Source: an uncultured bacterium (GTDB lineage Bacteria > Actinomycetota > Coriobacteriia > Coriobacteriales > Coriobacteriaceae). From it: a stretch of DNA of 6,551 nucleotides. The notes beneath the pieces were generated by a model. That model was not told where the DNA came from. It saw only the letters and a program-made list of their open reading frames with translations, and did no database searches. This document shows, one piece after another, positions 1 through 5,818 of the stretch. Numbering within the stretch: the stretch's first letter is position 1; every line of letters starts with the position of its first letter. The stretch covers positions 1-6,551 of the forward strand of contig CAJMPM010000086.1 in the NCBI GenBank assembly GCA_905215225.1, in the 5' to 3' direction. The translations under genes and the position numbers were made by a program.

Positions 1-2
1 AC

Positions 3-75
3 GGGGGCGTAGCTCAGCTGGGAGAGCGCTTGACTGGCAGTCAAGAGGTCAGGGGTTCGATCCCCCTCGTCTCCA
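3..75 (+). tRNA. tRNA-Ala (anticodon GGC)
   Basis: A complete cloverleaf can be folded by hand. The acceptor stem pairs 3-9 with 68-74, the D stem 12-15 with 24-27, the anticodon stem 29-33 with 41-45, and the T stem 51-55 with 63-67; the T loop is TTCGATC (56-62). The anticodon loop CTGGCAG (34-40) carries GGC at 36-38, which reads the alanine codon GCC, a frequent codon in this window. The third acceptor pair is G5:T72, the G3:U70 wobble that is the main identity element for alanyl-tRNA synthetase. The discriminator base is A75. The next bases are CCC, so the 3' CCA is not encoded and would be added after transcription. The promoter lies outside the window. Confidence 0.96.
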
Positions 76-91
76 CCCGAGCATTGAATGA

Positions 92-119
92 GGCTCCAAC
101 GCAAGTTGGGGCCTTTTTT
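92..119 (+). terminator. Intrinsic terminator after tRNA-Ala
   Basis: A nine-pair stem joins 92-100 (GGCTCCAAC) and 105-113 (GTTGGGGCC), with one G:T pair and a four-base GCAA loop, followed directly by six T residues (114-119). This is a textbook Rho-independent terminator. It lies 17 nt past the tRNA and 31 nt before the ABC-F start, so it should end tRNA transcription and separate the two units. Confidence 0.93.
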
Positions 120-150
120 CATATAGGCACACAAGATCAAAGGCGGCACC

Positions 151-2184
151 ATGATCCTCCTGGTCGACAAGATCGAAAAAAGCTTCGGCGCGCGCGTCCT
201 CTTTAGCGGCGCGTCCATCCAGATCAACCCCGGCGAACGCTTTGCGCTCGTGGGACCCAACGGCGCCGGCAAAACCACCATGCTCAAAATCATCATGGGC
301 ATCGACAGCCCCGACGCCGGCCAGGTCCAGTACGCAAAGGACTGCCAGGTGGGCTACCTAGAGCAGGAAACCAACCTGGAGCAAAAGGACACCACCATCC
401 TCGCCGAGGTCATGGCCGCCGCTAAAGAAATCCGCCGCATGGGCGAGCGTGCCAACGAACTGCAGGCCCAGATCACCGAGCTATCCGAGCAGGGCAAGGA
501 CGTCGACGCGCTCCTTAACGAGTACGGCCAGGTCCAAGACCGCTTTGAGCACCTGGGCGGCTACGAGCTCGAGAGCAACGCCCGCAAGATCCTGTCCGGC
601 CTGGGCTTTAAGGTCACCGACTTTGAGCGCCCGTGTTCTGAGTTCTCGGGCGGCTGGCAGATGCGCATCGCGCTCGCCAAGCTCTTCCTGCGCCATCCCG
701 ACTTGCTGCTGCTGGACGAGCCCACCAACCACCTGGACCTCGAAAGCGTCCAGTGGCTGCGCGGCTTTATCGCCAACTACGACGGCGCCGTCCTCATCGT
801 CAGTCACGACCGCGCCTTCATGGACGCCTGCGTCGACCACGTCGCCGCGCTCGAGAACCGCCGCGTAACCACCTACACCGGCAACTACAGCAGCTATCTC
901 AAGCAGCGCGAGGACAACCTGGAGCAGATGCGAGCCAAGCGCGCTGCCCAGGAGCGCGATATCGCTCACATGCAGGTCTTCGTCGACAAGTTCCGCTACA
1001 AGCCCACCAAGGCAGCCCAGGCGCAGGAGCGCATCCGCAAGATCGAGCAGATTAAAAAGGAGCTCGTCATCCTGCCCGAGGGCCACAAGCACATCGACTT
1101 TAAGTTCCCCGATCCGCCGCGCTCAGGCGACATGGTCGTAGGGCTCGAGGGCGTGTCCAAGTCCTACGGCAACAAGCACATCTACAGCGACATCGACCTC
1201 AAGCTCTACCGCGGCGAGCACGTGGCGCTCGTCGGCCCCAACGGCGCCGGCAAGTCCACCCTCATGAAGATCCTCGCCGGTCTGGAGCCGCCAACTACCG
1301 GCACGCGTGATCTGGGAACCAACGTGGGCGTGGCCTATTACGCCCAGCACGCGCTCGAGGGCATGACCGAGTCCAATACCGTCCTGCAAGAGATCGACAC
1401 CGTCACGCCCAAGTGGACCGTACCGCAGCAGCGCAGCTTGCTGGGCGCCTTCCTGTTTAGCGACAACGATTCCATCGAGAAGCAGGTCCGCGTCCTCTCC
1501 GGCGGCGAAAAGGCGCGTCTGGCACTGGCCAAGATGCTTGTGGCCCCCGAGGCGCTCCTGTGCCTGGACGAGCCCACCAACCACCTGGACATCGACTCGG
1601 TGGACATGCTCGAGAACGCCTTGCAAAACTTCCCCGTCACCATCGTGCTGATCAGCCACGACGAGCACCTGGTACGTGCCGTGGCCAACCGCATCATCGA
1701 CATCCGCGACGGCAAGGTCACGGTCTACGACGGCGACTACGACTACTACCTCTACAAGCGCGAGGACCTCGCGGCCCGCGCCGCCGCCGAGACAGCAGGG
1801 GAGAGCGTGCCTGTCGCGGCCAAGTCCGCCAAGGTCACCGCGGCCCAGCCCGATGCGCCCGCCGCCGCTTCCAAACCTGCCGAGGGCAAAAAGACCAAGG
1901 AGCAACCGCGTGCCGCGGCCCAGGCCCGCGCTGCGCTCAACAAAAAACTCAAGGGCGTGCGCAACCAGCTCAAGAAGATCGAGGCAGAGCTCGACAAAAA
2001 GCGTGCCCGCTATGACGAGCTTATGGAATTGATGGCAAGTGAAGAGCTTTATGCCGATCAGGACAAGTTCAACGCCGCGCTGGGGGAATATAACGGCCTT
2101 AAGCAAGAGCTGCCCAAGCTCGAGGACGAATGGCTGGAGCTTTCCACCCAGATCGAAGAGGAGACCGCGCGTGAACTCTCGTAA
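151..2184 (+). CDS. ABC-F family ATPase (duplicated ATP-binding cassette, ribosome-associated type)
   Basis: A soluble protein with two ATP-binding cassettes and no membrane segments, as in the ABC-F family, whose members mostly bind the ribosome as translation factors or antibiotic-protection proteins. Cassette 1 has Walker A GPNGAGKT (35-42), signature FSGGW (165-169), Walker B LLLLDE (185-190) and switch His 219. Cassette 2 has GPNGAGKS (362-369), LSGGE (449-453), LLCLDE (469-474) and His 503. Residues about 245-320 form the charged helical linker between cassettes that reaches toward the ribosomal P site in this family. An Ala/Pro/Lys-rich stretch (about 541-592) leads to a coiled-coil C-terminal domain (about 593-675), as in Uup/YfmR-like members. 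The start follows AAAGGCGG (139-146), one mismatch from a perfect SD, and the protein begins as family members do. All catalytic motifs are intact. The subfamily (Uup, YdiF/YfmR or other) cannot be settled by eye, so no symbol is given. A housekeeping role is likelier than resistance, judging from the neighbours. Confidence 0.93.
   Translation: MILLVDKIEKSFGARVLFSGASIQINPGERFALVGPNGAGKTTMLKIIMGIDSPDAGQVQYAKDCQVGYLEQETNLEQKDTTILAEVMAAAKEIRRMGERANELQAQITELSEQGKDVDALLNEYGQVQDRFEHLGGYELESNARKILSGLGFKVTDFERPCSEFSGGWQMRIALAKLFLRHPDLLLLDEPTNHLDLESVQWLRGFIANYDGAVLIVSHDRAFMDACVDHVAALENRRVTTYTGNYSSYLKQREDNLEQMRAKRAAQERDIAHMQVFVDKFRYKPTKAAQAQERIRKIEQIKKELVILPEGHKHIDFKFPDPPRSGDMVVGLEGVSKSYGNKHIYSDIDLKLYRGEHVALVGPNGAGKSTLMKILAGLEPPTTGTRDLGTNVGVAYYAQHALEGMTESNTVLQEIDTVTPKWTVPQQRSLLGAFLFSDNDSIEKQVRVLSGGEKARLALAKMLVAPEALLCLDEPTNHLDIDSVDMLENALQNFPVTIVLISHDEHLVRAVANRIIDIRDGKVTVYDGDYDYYLYKREDLAARAAAETAGESVPVAAKSAKVTAAQPDAPAAASKPAEGKKTKEQPRAAAQARAALNKKLKGVRNQLKKIEAELDKKRARYDELMELMASEELYADQDKFNAALGEYNGLKQELPKLEDEWLELSTQIEEETARELS
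2159..2163 (+). promoter_or_regulatory. SD that fixes the GTG start of the small membrane protein
   Basis: AGGAG, within the longer purine run 2155-2163, lies seven bases before the GTG at 2171, inside the end of the ABC-F gene. It supports the GTG over the in-frame ATG at 2039, which would add 44 non-hydrophobic residues overlapping the ABC-F gene. The arrangement suggests translational coupling. Confidence 0.75.
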
Positions 2185-2467
2185 GGCCGCCGCCGTTGCG
2201 ATGATCATCATCGCCATCGCCTGTCGCATCTGCGGCATCTTTATGAGCGCAATGACCGTTCTGCTGTGCTTTAGCGGCCTCACCGCCAAGATGCAGATCG
2301 TGGGCTTTGTCGTTGAGCTTTCGCGCGCGCTGCCGAGTGCCATCGCCGGCTACGGCGTCATCACATCGCCCTTTGGCGGCGTGTTCCGTTTGGACTACGC
2401 CATCGTGGCCGTCATCCTGTTTGTGGCCGATTACCTGCTCACGCGCGCCTCGCGCCGCGTCCGCTAG
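2171..2467 (+). CDS. Small two-helix membrane protein of unknown function
   Basis: I do not recognise this 98-residue protein. It starts at GTG, overlaps the last 14 nt of the ABC-F gene in the +1 frame, and ends nine bases before the M50 protease gene. It opens with a short basic segment (Arg4, Lys5), then a long hydrophobic stretch (about residues 6-37) that contains two Cys (18, 21) flanking Gly22, with a third Cys at 33. A mildly amphipathic middle follows (about 40-73, with Glu49, Arg52 and Arg73), then a second hydrophobic helix (about 75-90) containing Asp87, and a basic tail ending in Arg-Arg-Val-Arg. By the positive-inside rule both ends should be cytoplasmic. There is no cleavable signal peptide with a clear cleavage site. 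Its position between two genes with good SDs, and base composition like its neighbours, argue that it is real. A role as partner of the adjacent protease is possible but is only an inference from position. Confidence 0.78.
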   Translation: MNSRKAAAVAMIIIAIACRICGIFMSAMTVLLCFSGLTAKMQIVGFVVELSRALPSAIAGYGVITSPFGGVFRLDYAIVAVILFVADYLLTRASRRVR

Positions 2468-2476
2468 GGGAGCGTT

Positions 2477-3160
2477 ATGTCCAGCAGCTACATCATGAAC
2501 CTGCTCGCCAGTGCCGTTGCCGTCATCGTTGGCATCGTGATCCACGAGAGCGCGCACGCCGCCGCAGCCTGGGCGCTCGGCGACAAAACGGCTCGCTCGC
2601 GCGGCCGCGTCTCGCTCAACCCGCTCAACCATATCGACCCGTTTGGCACCATTCTTCTGCCGCTGCTTATGCTCGCGGCCGGCGGCCCGGTGTTCGCCTT
2701 CGCCAAGCCCGTGCCCGTCTATCTCCACAACCTCAAGCACCCCAAGCGCGTCGATGACCTGGTGAGCGTAGCCGGCCCCACATCGAACATCGCGCTCGCG
2801 TGCCTGGCCGCAGCCCTCATGCACCTGACCTACGGCAACCTCTACACCAGTATGTCCTTTGCCGTAGCGTCGCAAATCATGAACTTTGGCGCTACGTTTA
2901 TCGTGGTCAACCTATCGCTTGCGTTCTTTAACCTCATTCCGATTCCGCCGCTTGACGGCTCGTCGATCATCGTGCCGTTCCTCAAAGGTAAGGCGCTCGC
3001 CAACTACTACCACCTGCAGCAATACGCCATGCCCATACTCATCATCGTGCTGTATCTGCTGCCCATGTGGACCGGCGTCGACGTGATCGGACGGTATTTC
3101 GACGTTACCGTGTATCCGCTCGCCGAGTGGCTGCTTAACTTCGCAATCGCCGGCATCTAA
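2477..3160 (+). CDS. Site-2 protease family (M50) membrane zinc metalloprotease
   Basis: A polytopic membrane protein of 227 residues, a normal length for the small bacterial M50 proteins that lack a PDZ domain. These enzymes cut substrates within or near the membrane; the substrate here is unknown. The zinc motif HESAH (His23, Glu24, His27) lies in the first helix (about 9-30). It is followed by the family's G-D and S-L-N-P-L-N-H-I-D-P-F-G region (about 35-57). The second metal-binding motif is FNLIPIPPLDG (151-161), with Asp160 the probable third zinc ligand. Other hydrophobic stretches lie at about 57-76, 102-116, 136-153 and 185-198. The start at 2477 follows AGGGGAG (2466-2472), which overlaps the stop of the preceding gene; Met7 (2495) is a weaker alternative. 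The gene ends 84 nt before scpA. It resembles COG1994-type proteases (SpoIVFB-like) more than RseP, which carries PDZ domains. Confidence 0.92.
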   Translation: MSSSYIMNLLASAVAVIVGIVIHESAHAAAAWALGDKTARSRGRVSLNPLNHIDPFGTILLPLLMLAAGGPVFAFAKPVPVYLHNLKHPKRVDDLVSVAGPTSNIALACLAAALMHLTYGNLYTSMSFAVASQIMNFGATFIVVNLSLAFFNLIPIPPLDGSSIIVPFLKGKALANYYHLQQYAMPILIIVLYLLPMWTGVDVIGRYFDVTVYPLAEWLLNFAIAGI

Positions 3161-3168
3161 GGTAAACT
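3140..3168 (+). promoter_or_regulatory. Weak candidate promoter upstream of scpA
   Basis: TTCGCA (3140-3145), a 17-base spacer, then TAAACT (3163-3168). Each hexamer matches four of six consensus bases, and the second fits the TANNNT pattern common in GC-rich bacteria. It would start transcription near 3175 and give a leader of about 70 bases before scpA. It overlaps the end of the protease gene. By-eye matches of this quality arise by chance, so this is only a candidate. Confidence 0.25.
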
Positions 3169-3175
3169 TACAGGT

Positions 3176-3194
3176 CGACCGTGCAAAACGGTCG
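3176..3194 (+). promoter_or_regulatory. Inverted repeat in the scpA leader
   Basis: CGACCG (3176-3181) and CGGTCG (3189-3194) form a perfect six-pair stem with a seven-base loop. No T run follows, so it is not an intrinsic terminator. A second short repeat, GTGCA (3181-3185) with TGCAC (3200-3204), shares bases with the first and could form an alternative fold. A five-pair stem GCGCC/GGCGC (3212-3216 with 3222-3226) lies just before the SD. It could be an RNA stability or processing element, a protein-binding site, or chance in GC-rich DNA. Confidence 0.35.
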
Positions 3195-3230
3195 CAACAT
3201 GCACCCAAACCGCGCCGCGAAGGCGCCGTC

Positions 3231-3239
3231 AAAGGAGGT
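3231..3239 (+). promoter_or_regulatory. Strong ribosome binding site for scpA
   Basis: AAAGGAGGT matches the 16S rRNA anti-SD almost end to end and lies five bases before the ATG at 3245. It is among the best sites in the window and fits independent, efficient translation of scpA at the head of the second gene group. Confidence 0.85.
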
Positions 3240-3244
3240 CGAAG

Positions 3245-4054
3245 ATGTCGTATCGCGTGTCGACGCAGGTCTACAGCGGACCGTTCGACCTGCTGCTGCA
3301 GCTGGTAACCCGCCAAAAAGTTGATATCGGCGCCATCTCGATCAGCGAGGTGGCCGAACAATACCTGGCAGAGGCCGAGCGCATCGAGGCGCTGGACCTG
3401 GACGTGGCGAGCGACTTTTTGCTGGTCGCGGCAACCCTTTTGGACATCAAGGCCGCCTCGCTGGTACCCCAGGAGGCCCCCGGCAAATCCGTCGACGATG
3501 ACGAGGACGACGAAGACCTCGAGGAACTCAGCGCGCTCGACGGCGATGCCCTGCGTGAGGTCCTGATCCAGCGCCTGATTGCCTACAAGCAGTTTAAAGG
3601 CGCGGCTGCGGCCCTCGGTGCGCGCATGCAGGCCGAAAGCCGCATGCACCCGCGCGTGGCCGGCCCCGACCCCGAGTTCCTTGGCCTTATGCCCGACTAC
3701 CTTGCCGGTATTACCCTGCGCGGCCTCGCTGTCATCTGCGCCGACTTGGACGGCAAGCGCCAGACCTTCCTGCTGGAGGCCGAGCACGTGGCACCGCATC
3801 GCGTGCCACTCGATCTGACGGTGGCCTCGGTCGACCGCTTTACCATGGCGCACCAAACCTGCACCTTCCGCGAGCTGCTGGACGGCGACGCCACCACCGA
3901 GCAGCTCGTCGTCACCTTCCTGGCCATGCTCGAGCTCGCCAAGCGCGGCTCGCTCACGCTGAGCCAGGATGAAATATTCGGAACCATTCAAATCAACCGC
4001 GTCGAGGGCGCCGAGGCATACGTGCCCGGCGAGGGCCCCGAGCTCACCGAATAG
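3245..4054 (+). CDS. scpA: Segregation and condensation protein A (kleisin subunit of SMC-ScpAB)
   Basis: ScpA bridges the head domains of the SMC dimer and binds ScpB, forming the bacterial condensin that compacts and separates newly replicated chromosomes. The N-terminal domain (about 1-75) shows the family hallmark Y-S-G-P-F-D-L-L-L-Q-L near residues 10-20, then a helical stretch (about 32-70) expected to contact the SMC neck. An acidic segment (about 84-101, with eleven Asp/Glu) and a helical middle (about 102-130) follow. The C-terminal winged-helix region (about 215-253) has the typical V-T-F-L-A-M-L-E-L motif, then Q-D-E-I-F-G-T-I-Q-I. Length (269 residues) is typical. The start is fixed by the strong SD at 3231-3239. 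Its stop at 4052-4054 overlaps the SD of scpB, so the two partners are probably coupled in translation. Confidence 0.96.
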   Translation: MSYRVSTQVYSGPFDLLLQLVTRQKVDIGAISISEVAEQYLAEAERIEALDLDVASDFLLVAATLLDIKAASLVPQEAPGKSVDDDEDDEDLEELSALDGDALREVLIQRLIAYKQFKGAAAALGARMQAESRMHPRVAGPDPEFLGLMPDYLAGITLRGLAVICADLDGKRQTFLLEAEHVAPHRVPLDLTVASVDRFTMAHQTCTFRELLDGDATTEQLVVTFLAMLELAKRGSLTLSQDEIFGTIQINRVEGAEAYVPGEGPELTE

Positions 4055-4065
4055 GAGCGCCAACC

Positions 4066-4794
4066 ATGTCAACCCTTTCAACGCTGGAGGCAAACAGCCT
4101 CAAAGGCGCCCTCGAGGCGCTGCTGCTGGTGTCGAGCGACCCCGTGAGCGCACCCGCGCTGGCAGGTGCGCTGGATATCGCCCCGGGCGAGTGCGCGTCG
4201 CTTTTGGCCGAGCTCAAGGTTGAGTACGAGGAGGCCAACCGCGGCTTTCAGCTGCGCGAGGTCGCCGGCGGCTGGCGCCTGTTTACGCACCCCGCCTACC
4301 ACGACGTGGTCGAGGCCTATGTGCTGAGCTGGGACACGCAAAAGCTGTCGCAGGCGGCGCTCGAGACCCTGGCCGTCATCGCCTACCACCAGCCCGTCAC
4401 GCGCGAGGTGGTCAAGGGCATCCGCGGCGTCAACTCCGACGGCGTCATCGCGTCGCTCGTGGACAAGGGCCTGGTGCGCGAGCTCGGCCGCGCCCCCGAG
4501 CGCGGTCAGGCCATCATCTACGGCACGACCAACGCCTTCTTGGAAAAGTTCGGCCTACGCTCCACCCGCGACCTGCCCGATCTAGAACAGTTTGCCCCCG
4601 ACGAGCAGTCGCGCCAGTTTATCCGCGAGCGTCTGAGTGGCCGCAGCATTCAGTCCACGCTCGAGGAGCAGGCCGAGGACCTGGACGAAGAGCGCGAACT
4701 GATCGATACCGATGTTGAAGATGTTGAGGCAGTCGAGGACTTGGAGACCCTGGTCGTCGACGAGACCTCGGAGGATTTGCATGACGAGGACTAA
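4066..4794 (+). CDS. scpB: Segregation and condensation protein B (winged-helix partner of ScpA)
   Basis: ScpB dimerises and binds the middle of ScpA, regulating the SMC ATPase. Two winged-helix domains are expected (about 10-85 and 95-170). The second holds the most conserved motifs: TLAVIAYHQPVTR (101-113), I-R-G-V-N-S-D-G (119-126), L-V-R-E-L-G-R (137-142) and the Y-G-T-T-N-A-F-L-E-K-F-G-L region (152-164). The start follows AGGAG (4053-4057), which overlaps the scpA stop, with eight bases of spacing. The protein (242 residues) is longer than many homologues because of a C-terminal tail: residues 200-242 contain 23 Asp/Glu against one Arg. The tail includes the near-repeated D-V-E-D-V-E-A-V-E-D, which looks disordered. 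The end overlaps the start of rluB by 14 nt. Confidence 0.96.
   Translation: MSTLSTLEANSLKGALEALLLVSSDPVSAPALAGALDIAPGECASLLAELKVEYEEANRGFQLREVAGGWRLFTHPAYHDVVEAYVLSWDTQKLSQAALETLAVIAYHQPVTREVVKGIRGVNSDGVIASLVDKGLVRELGRAPERGQAIIYGTTNAFLEKFGLRSTRDLPDLEQFAPDEQSRQFIRERLSGRSIQSTLEEQAEDLDEERELIDTDVEDVEAVEDLETLVVDETSEDLHDED
4770..4774 (+). promoter_or_regulatory. SD that fixes the rluB start inside scpB
   Basis: GGAGG lies six bases before the ATG at 4781, within the last codons of scpB. The later in-frame ATG at 4877, just before the S4 domain, has no SD upstream, so 4781 is the better start even though it adds 32 residues. Confidence 0.8.
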
Positions 4795-5752
4795 CGAAGC
4801 CGGGGAGACGCGCACTTCACGTGCTGCGGGCGTCACAACGCCCGCAGGCGACACCCAGCCCGTCTACCCGCACACCATGCGCCTGCAGCGCTTTTTGGCG
4901 CGCGCGGGCGTGGCGAGCCGCCGCGGCTCGGAGGACCTGATGACCGCCGGCCGCGTGACCGTCAACGGCCAGGTCGCGACCGAGCTGGGCACCAAGGTCG
5001 ATGTCGACCGCGACCATATCGAGGTCGACGGCATGCCCGTCAAGCTCAACCAGGGCGCCGTGTACCTGATGCTCTACAAGCCAACCGGCTATCTCACCAC
5101 CATGAGCGATCCCCAGGAGCGCCCTTGCGTGGCCGACCTGGTACCGCGCGACCGCTTTCCGGGGCTGTTCCCGGTGGGTCGTCTGGACCGCGACACCACG
5201 GGCCTTTTGCTCTTCACCACCGACGGCGACCTGTCGCAGGATCTGCTGCACCCCAGCAAGCACGTTTACAAGACCTACCAGGCGCTCGTGGACGGCTACC
5301 TGACCGATCGCGACTTGGAACCACTCCGTCGCGGCATCGAGCTCGACGATGGCCTATGCCAACCGGCGATCTGCCGCGTCATTAACGCGCGCGAGGCCGA
5401 GGCCGTGGCCCCGCAAGGCATCAAGCCCGGCACCACCGCCGTTGAGGTCATCATCCGCGAAGGCCGCAAGAACCAGGTCAAGCGCATGCTGAGCAAGATC
5501 CACCACCCGGTGATCCGCCTGCACCGCTGCAACTTTGCCGGCCTTGAGCTCGAGGGCGTGGCCAAGGGCTCGAGGCGCGAGCTCACCGATCGCGAGGTGC
5601 AGATCCTCAAGGCCGGCGGCATCCCGCCCAAGCAGGCCAGCTCCAAACGCGGCGCCGCGCCCGCGACCAACACCGCGAGTCGCACGCGTCACCACGGCAG
5701 CCACGGCTCCGCGCCTAAGCGCAACACCTACCGCGAGCGCTACACGGGCTAG
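4781..5752 (+). CDS. rluB: RsuA/RluB-family rRNA pseudouridine synthase
   Basis: Converts a uridine in rRNA to pseudouridine. RluB of E. coli modifies U2605 of 23S rRNA, and the gene order here favours that assignment over RsuA, which acts on 16S. Counting from 4781, residues 1-32 are a Thr/Ala-rich leader of unknown use. Residues 33-80 are an S4 RNA-binding domain (M-R-L-Q-R-F-L-A-R-A-G-V-A-S-R-R). The catalytic domain spans about 95-275: Y-K-P-T-G-Y (99-104), the active-site motif GRLDRDTTGLLL (133-144) with Asp136 the expected nucleophile, and E-G-R-K-N-Q-V-K-R-M-L (227-237), typical of this family. The tail (about 284-323) is basic and low-complexity (Lys, Arg, His, Ser), probably disordered and RNA-contacting. 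The protein has 323 residues, longer than usual because of both ends. It overlaps scpB by 14 nt and is followed by a 66-nt gap before cmk. Confidence 0.92.
   Translation: MTRTNEAGETRTSRAAGVTTPAGDTQPVYPHTMRLQRFLARAGVASRRGSEDLMTAGRVTVNGQVATELGTKVDVDRDHIEVDGMPVKLNQGAVYLMLYKPTGYLTTMSDPQERPCVADLVPRDRFPGLFPVGRLDRDTTGLLLFTTDGDLSQDLLHPSKHVYKTYQALVDGYLTDRDLEPLRRGIELDDGLCQPAICRVINAREAEAVAPQGIKPGTTAVEVIIREGRKNQVKRMLSKIHHPVIRLHRCNFAGLELEGVAKGSRRELTDREVQILKAGGIPPKQASSKRGAAPATNTASRTRHHGSHGSAPKRNTYRERYTG
4824..4847 (+). promoter_or_regulatory. Perfect 10-bp hairpin in the 5' end of rluB
   Basis: The strand 4824-4833 (CTGCGGGCGT) is exactly complementary to 4838-4847 (ACGCCCGCAG) around a CACA loop, giving ten uninterrupted pairs, eight of them within the run of six or more G/C-rich pairs. 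No T tract follows. It lies 29 nt past the scpB stop and inside the non-conserved leader codons of rluB. It could slow ribosomes, protect or mark the mRNA for processing between scpB and rluB, or be a chance result of GC-rich alanine, glycine and proline codons. Confidence 0.5.
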
Positions 5753-5804
5753 GCAACCCGCCGCGCCCCAACGCCCGCGAACCATACCAGCACGTCAATC
5801 ATCG

Positions 5805-5810
5805 AAAGGA
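5805..5810 (+). promoter_or_regulatory. Ribosome binding site for cmk
   Basis: AAAGGA, continuing as AG, eight bases before the ATG at 5819. It lies in the 66-nt gap after rluB. I see no terminator and no convincing promoter in that gap, so cmk is probably read from the same transcript. Confidence 0.75.
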
Positions 5811-5818
5811 AGCATTGC

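Noticed and set aside
73..75. CCA at 73-75 as an encoded tRNA 3' end
   Set aside because: These bases are the last two acceptor-stem residues plus the discriminator base; the three bases after the discriminator are CCC.
106..127. Possible promoter for the ABC-F gene (TATAGG at 122-127)
   Set aside because: Only four of six -10 bases match and no -35-like hexamer lies at 16-18 bases upstream. The region is mostly the tRNA terminator. The gene must have a promoter close by, but I cannot place it.
165..900. FSGGW signature in the first ABC cassette as a degenerate site
   Set aside because: A Trp at this position of the first cassette is normal in ABC-F proteins, so it does not indicate a dead cassette; Walker A, Walker B and the switch His are intact.
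2039..2170. Upstream ATG start for the small membrane protein
   Set aside because: It would overlap the ABC-F gene by 146 nt, lacks an SD, and adds residues unlike the rest; the GTG at 2171 has a good SD.
1123..2343. Long minus-strand open frame (406 codons) opposite the ABC-F gene
   Set aside because: It is antisense to a gene with intact family motifs, spans a gene junction, and its translation is low-complexity Val/Leu/Gly/His-rich, as expected for the reverse of GC-rich coding DNA.
3176..3194. Inverted repeat after the protease gene as a terminator
   Set aside because: The stem has only six pairs and no T run follows.
2912..4093. Minus-strand open frame of 393 codons across the protease-scpA junction
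   Set aside because: Shadow of two well-supported genes, with no recognisable motif. It is open mainly because stop codons are rare in GC-rich reverse frames.
4712..4780. Upstream ATG start for rluB
   Set aside because: It lies deeper inside scpB, and the added residues read as out-of-frame translation of scpB codons. The ATG at 4781 has a clear SD.
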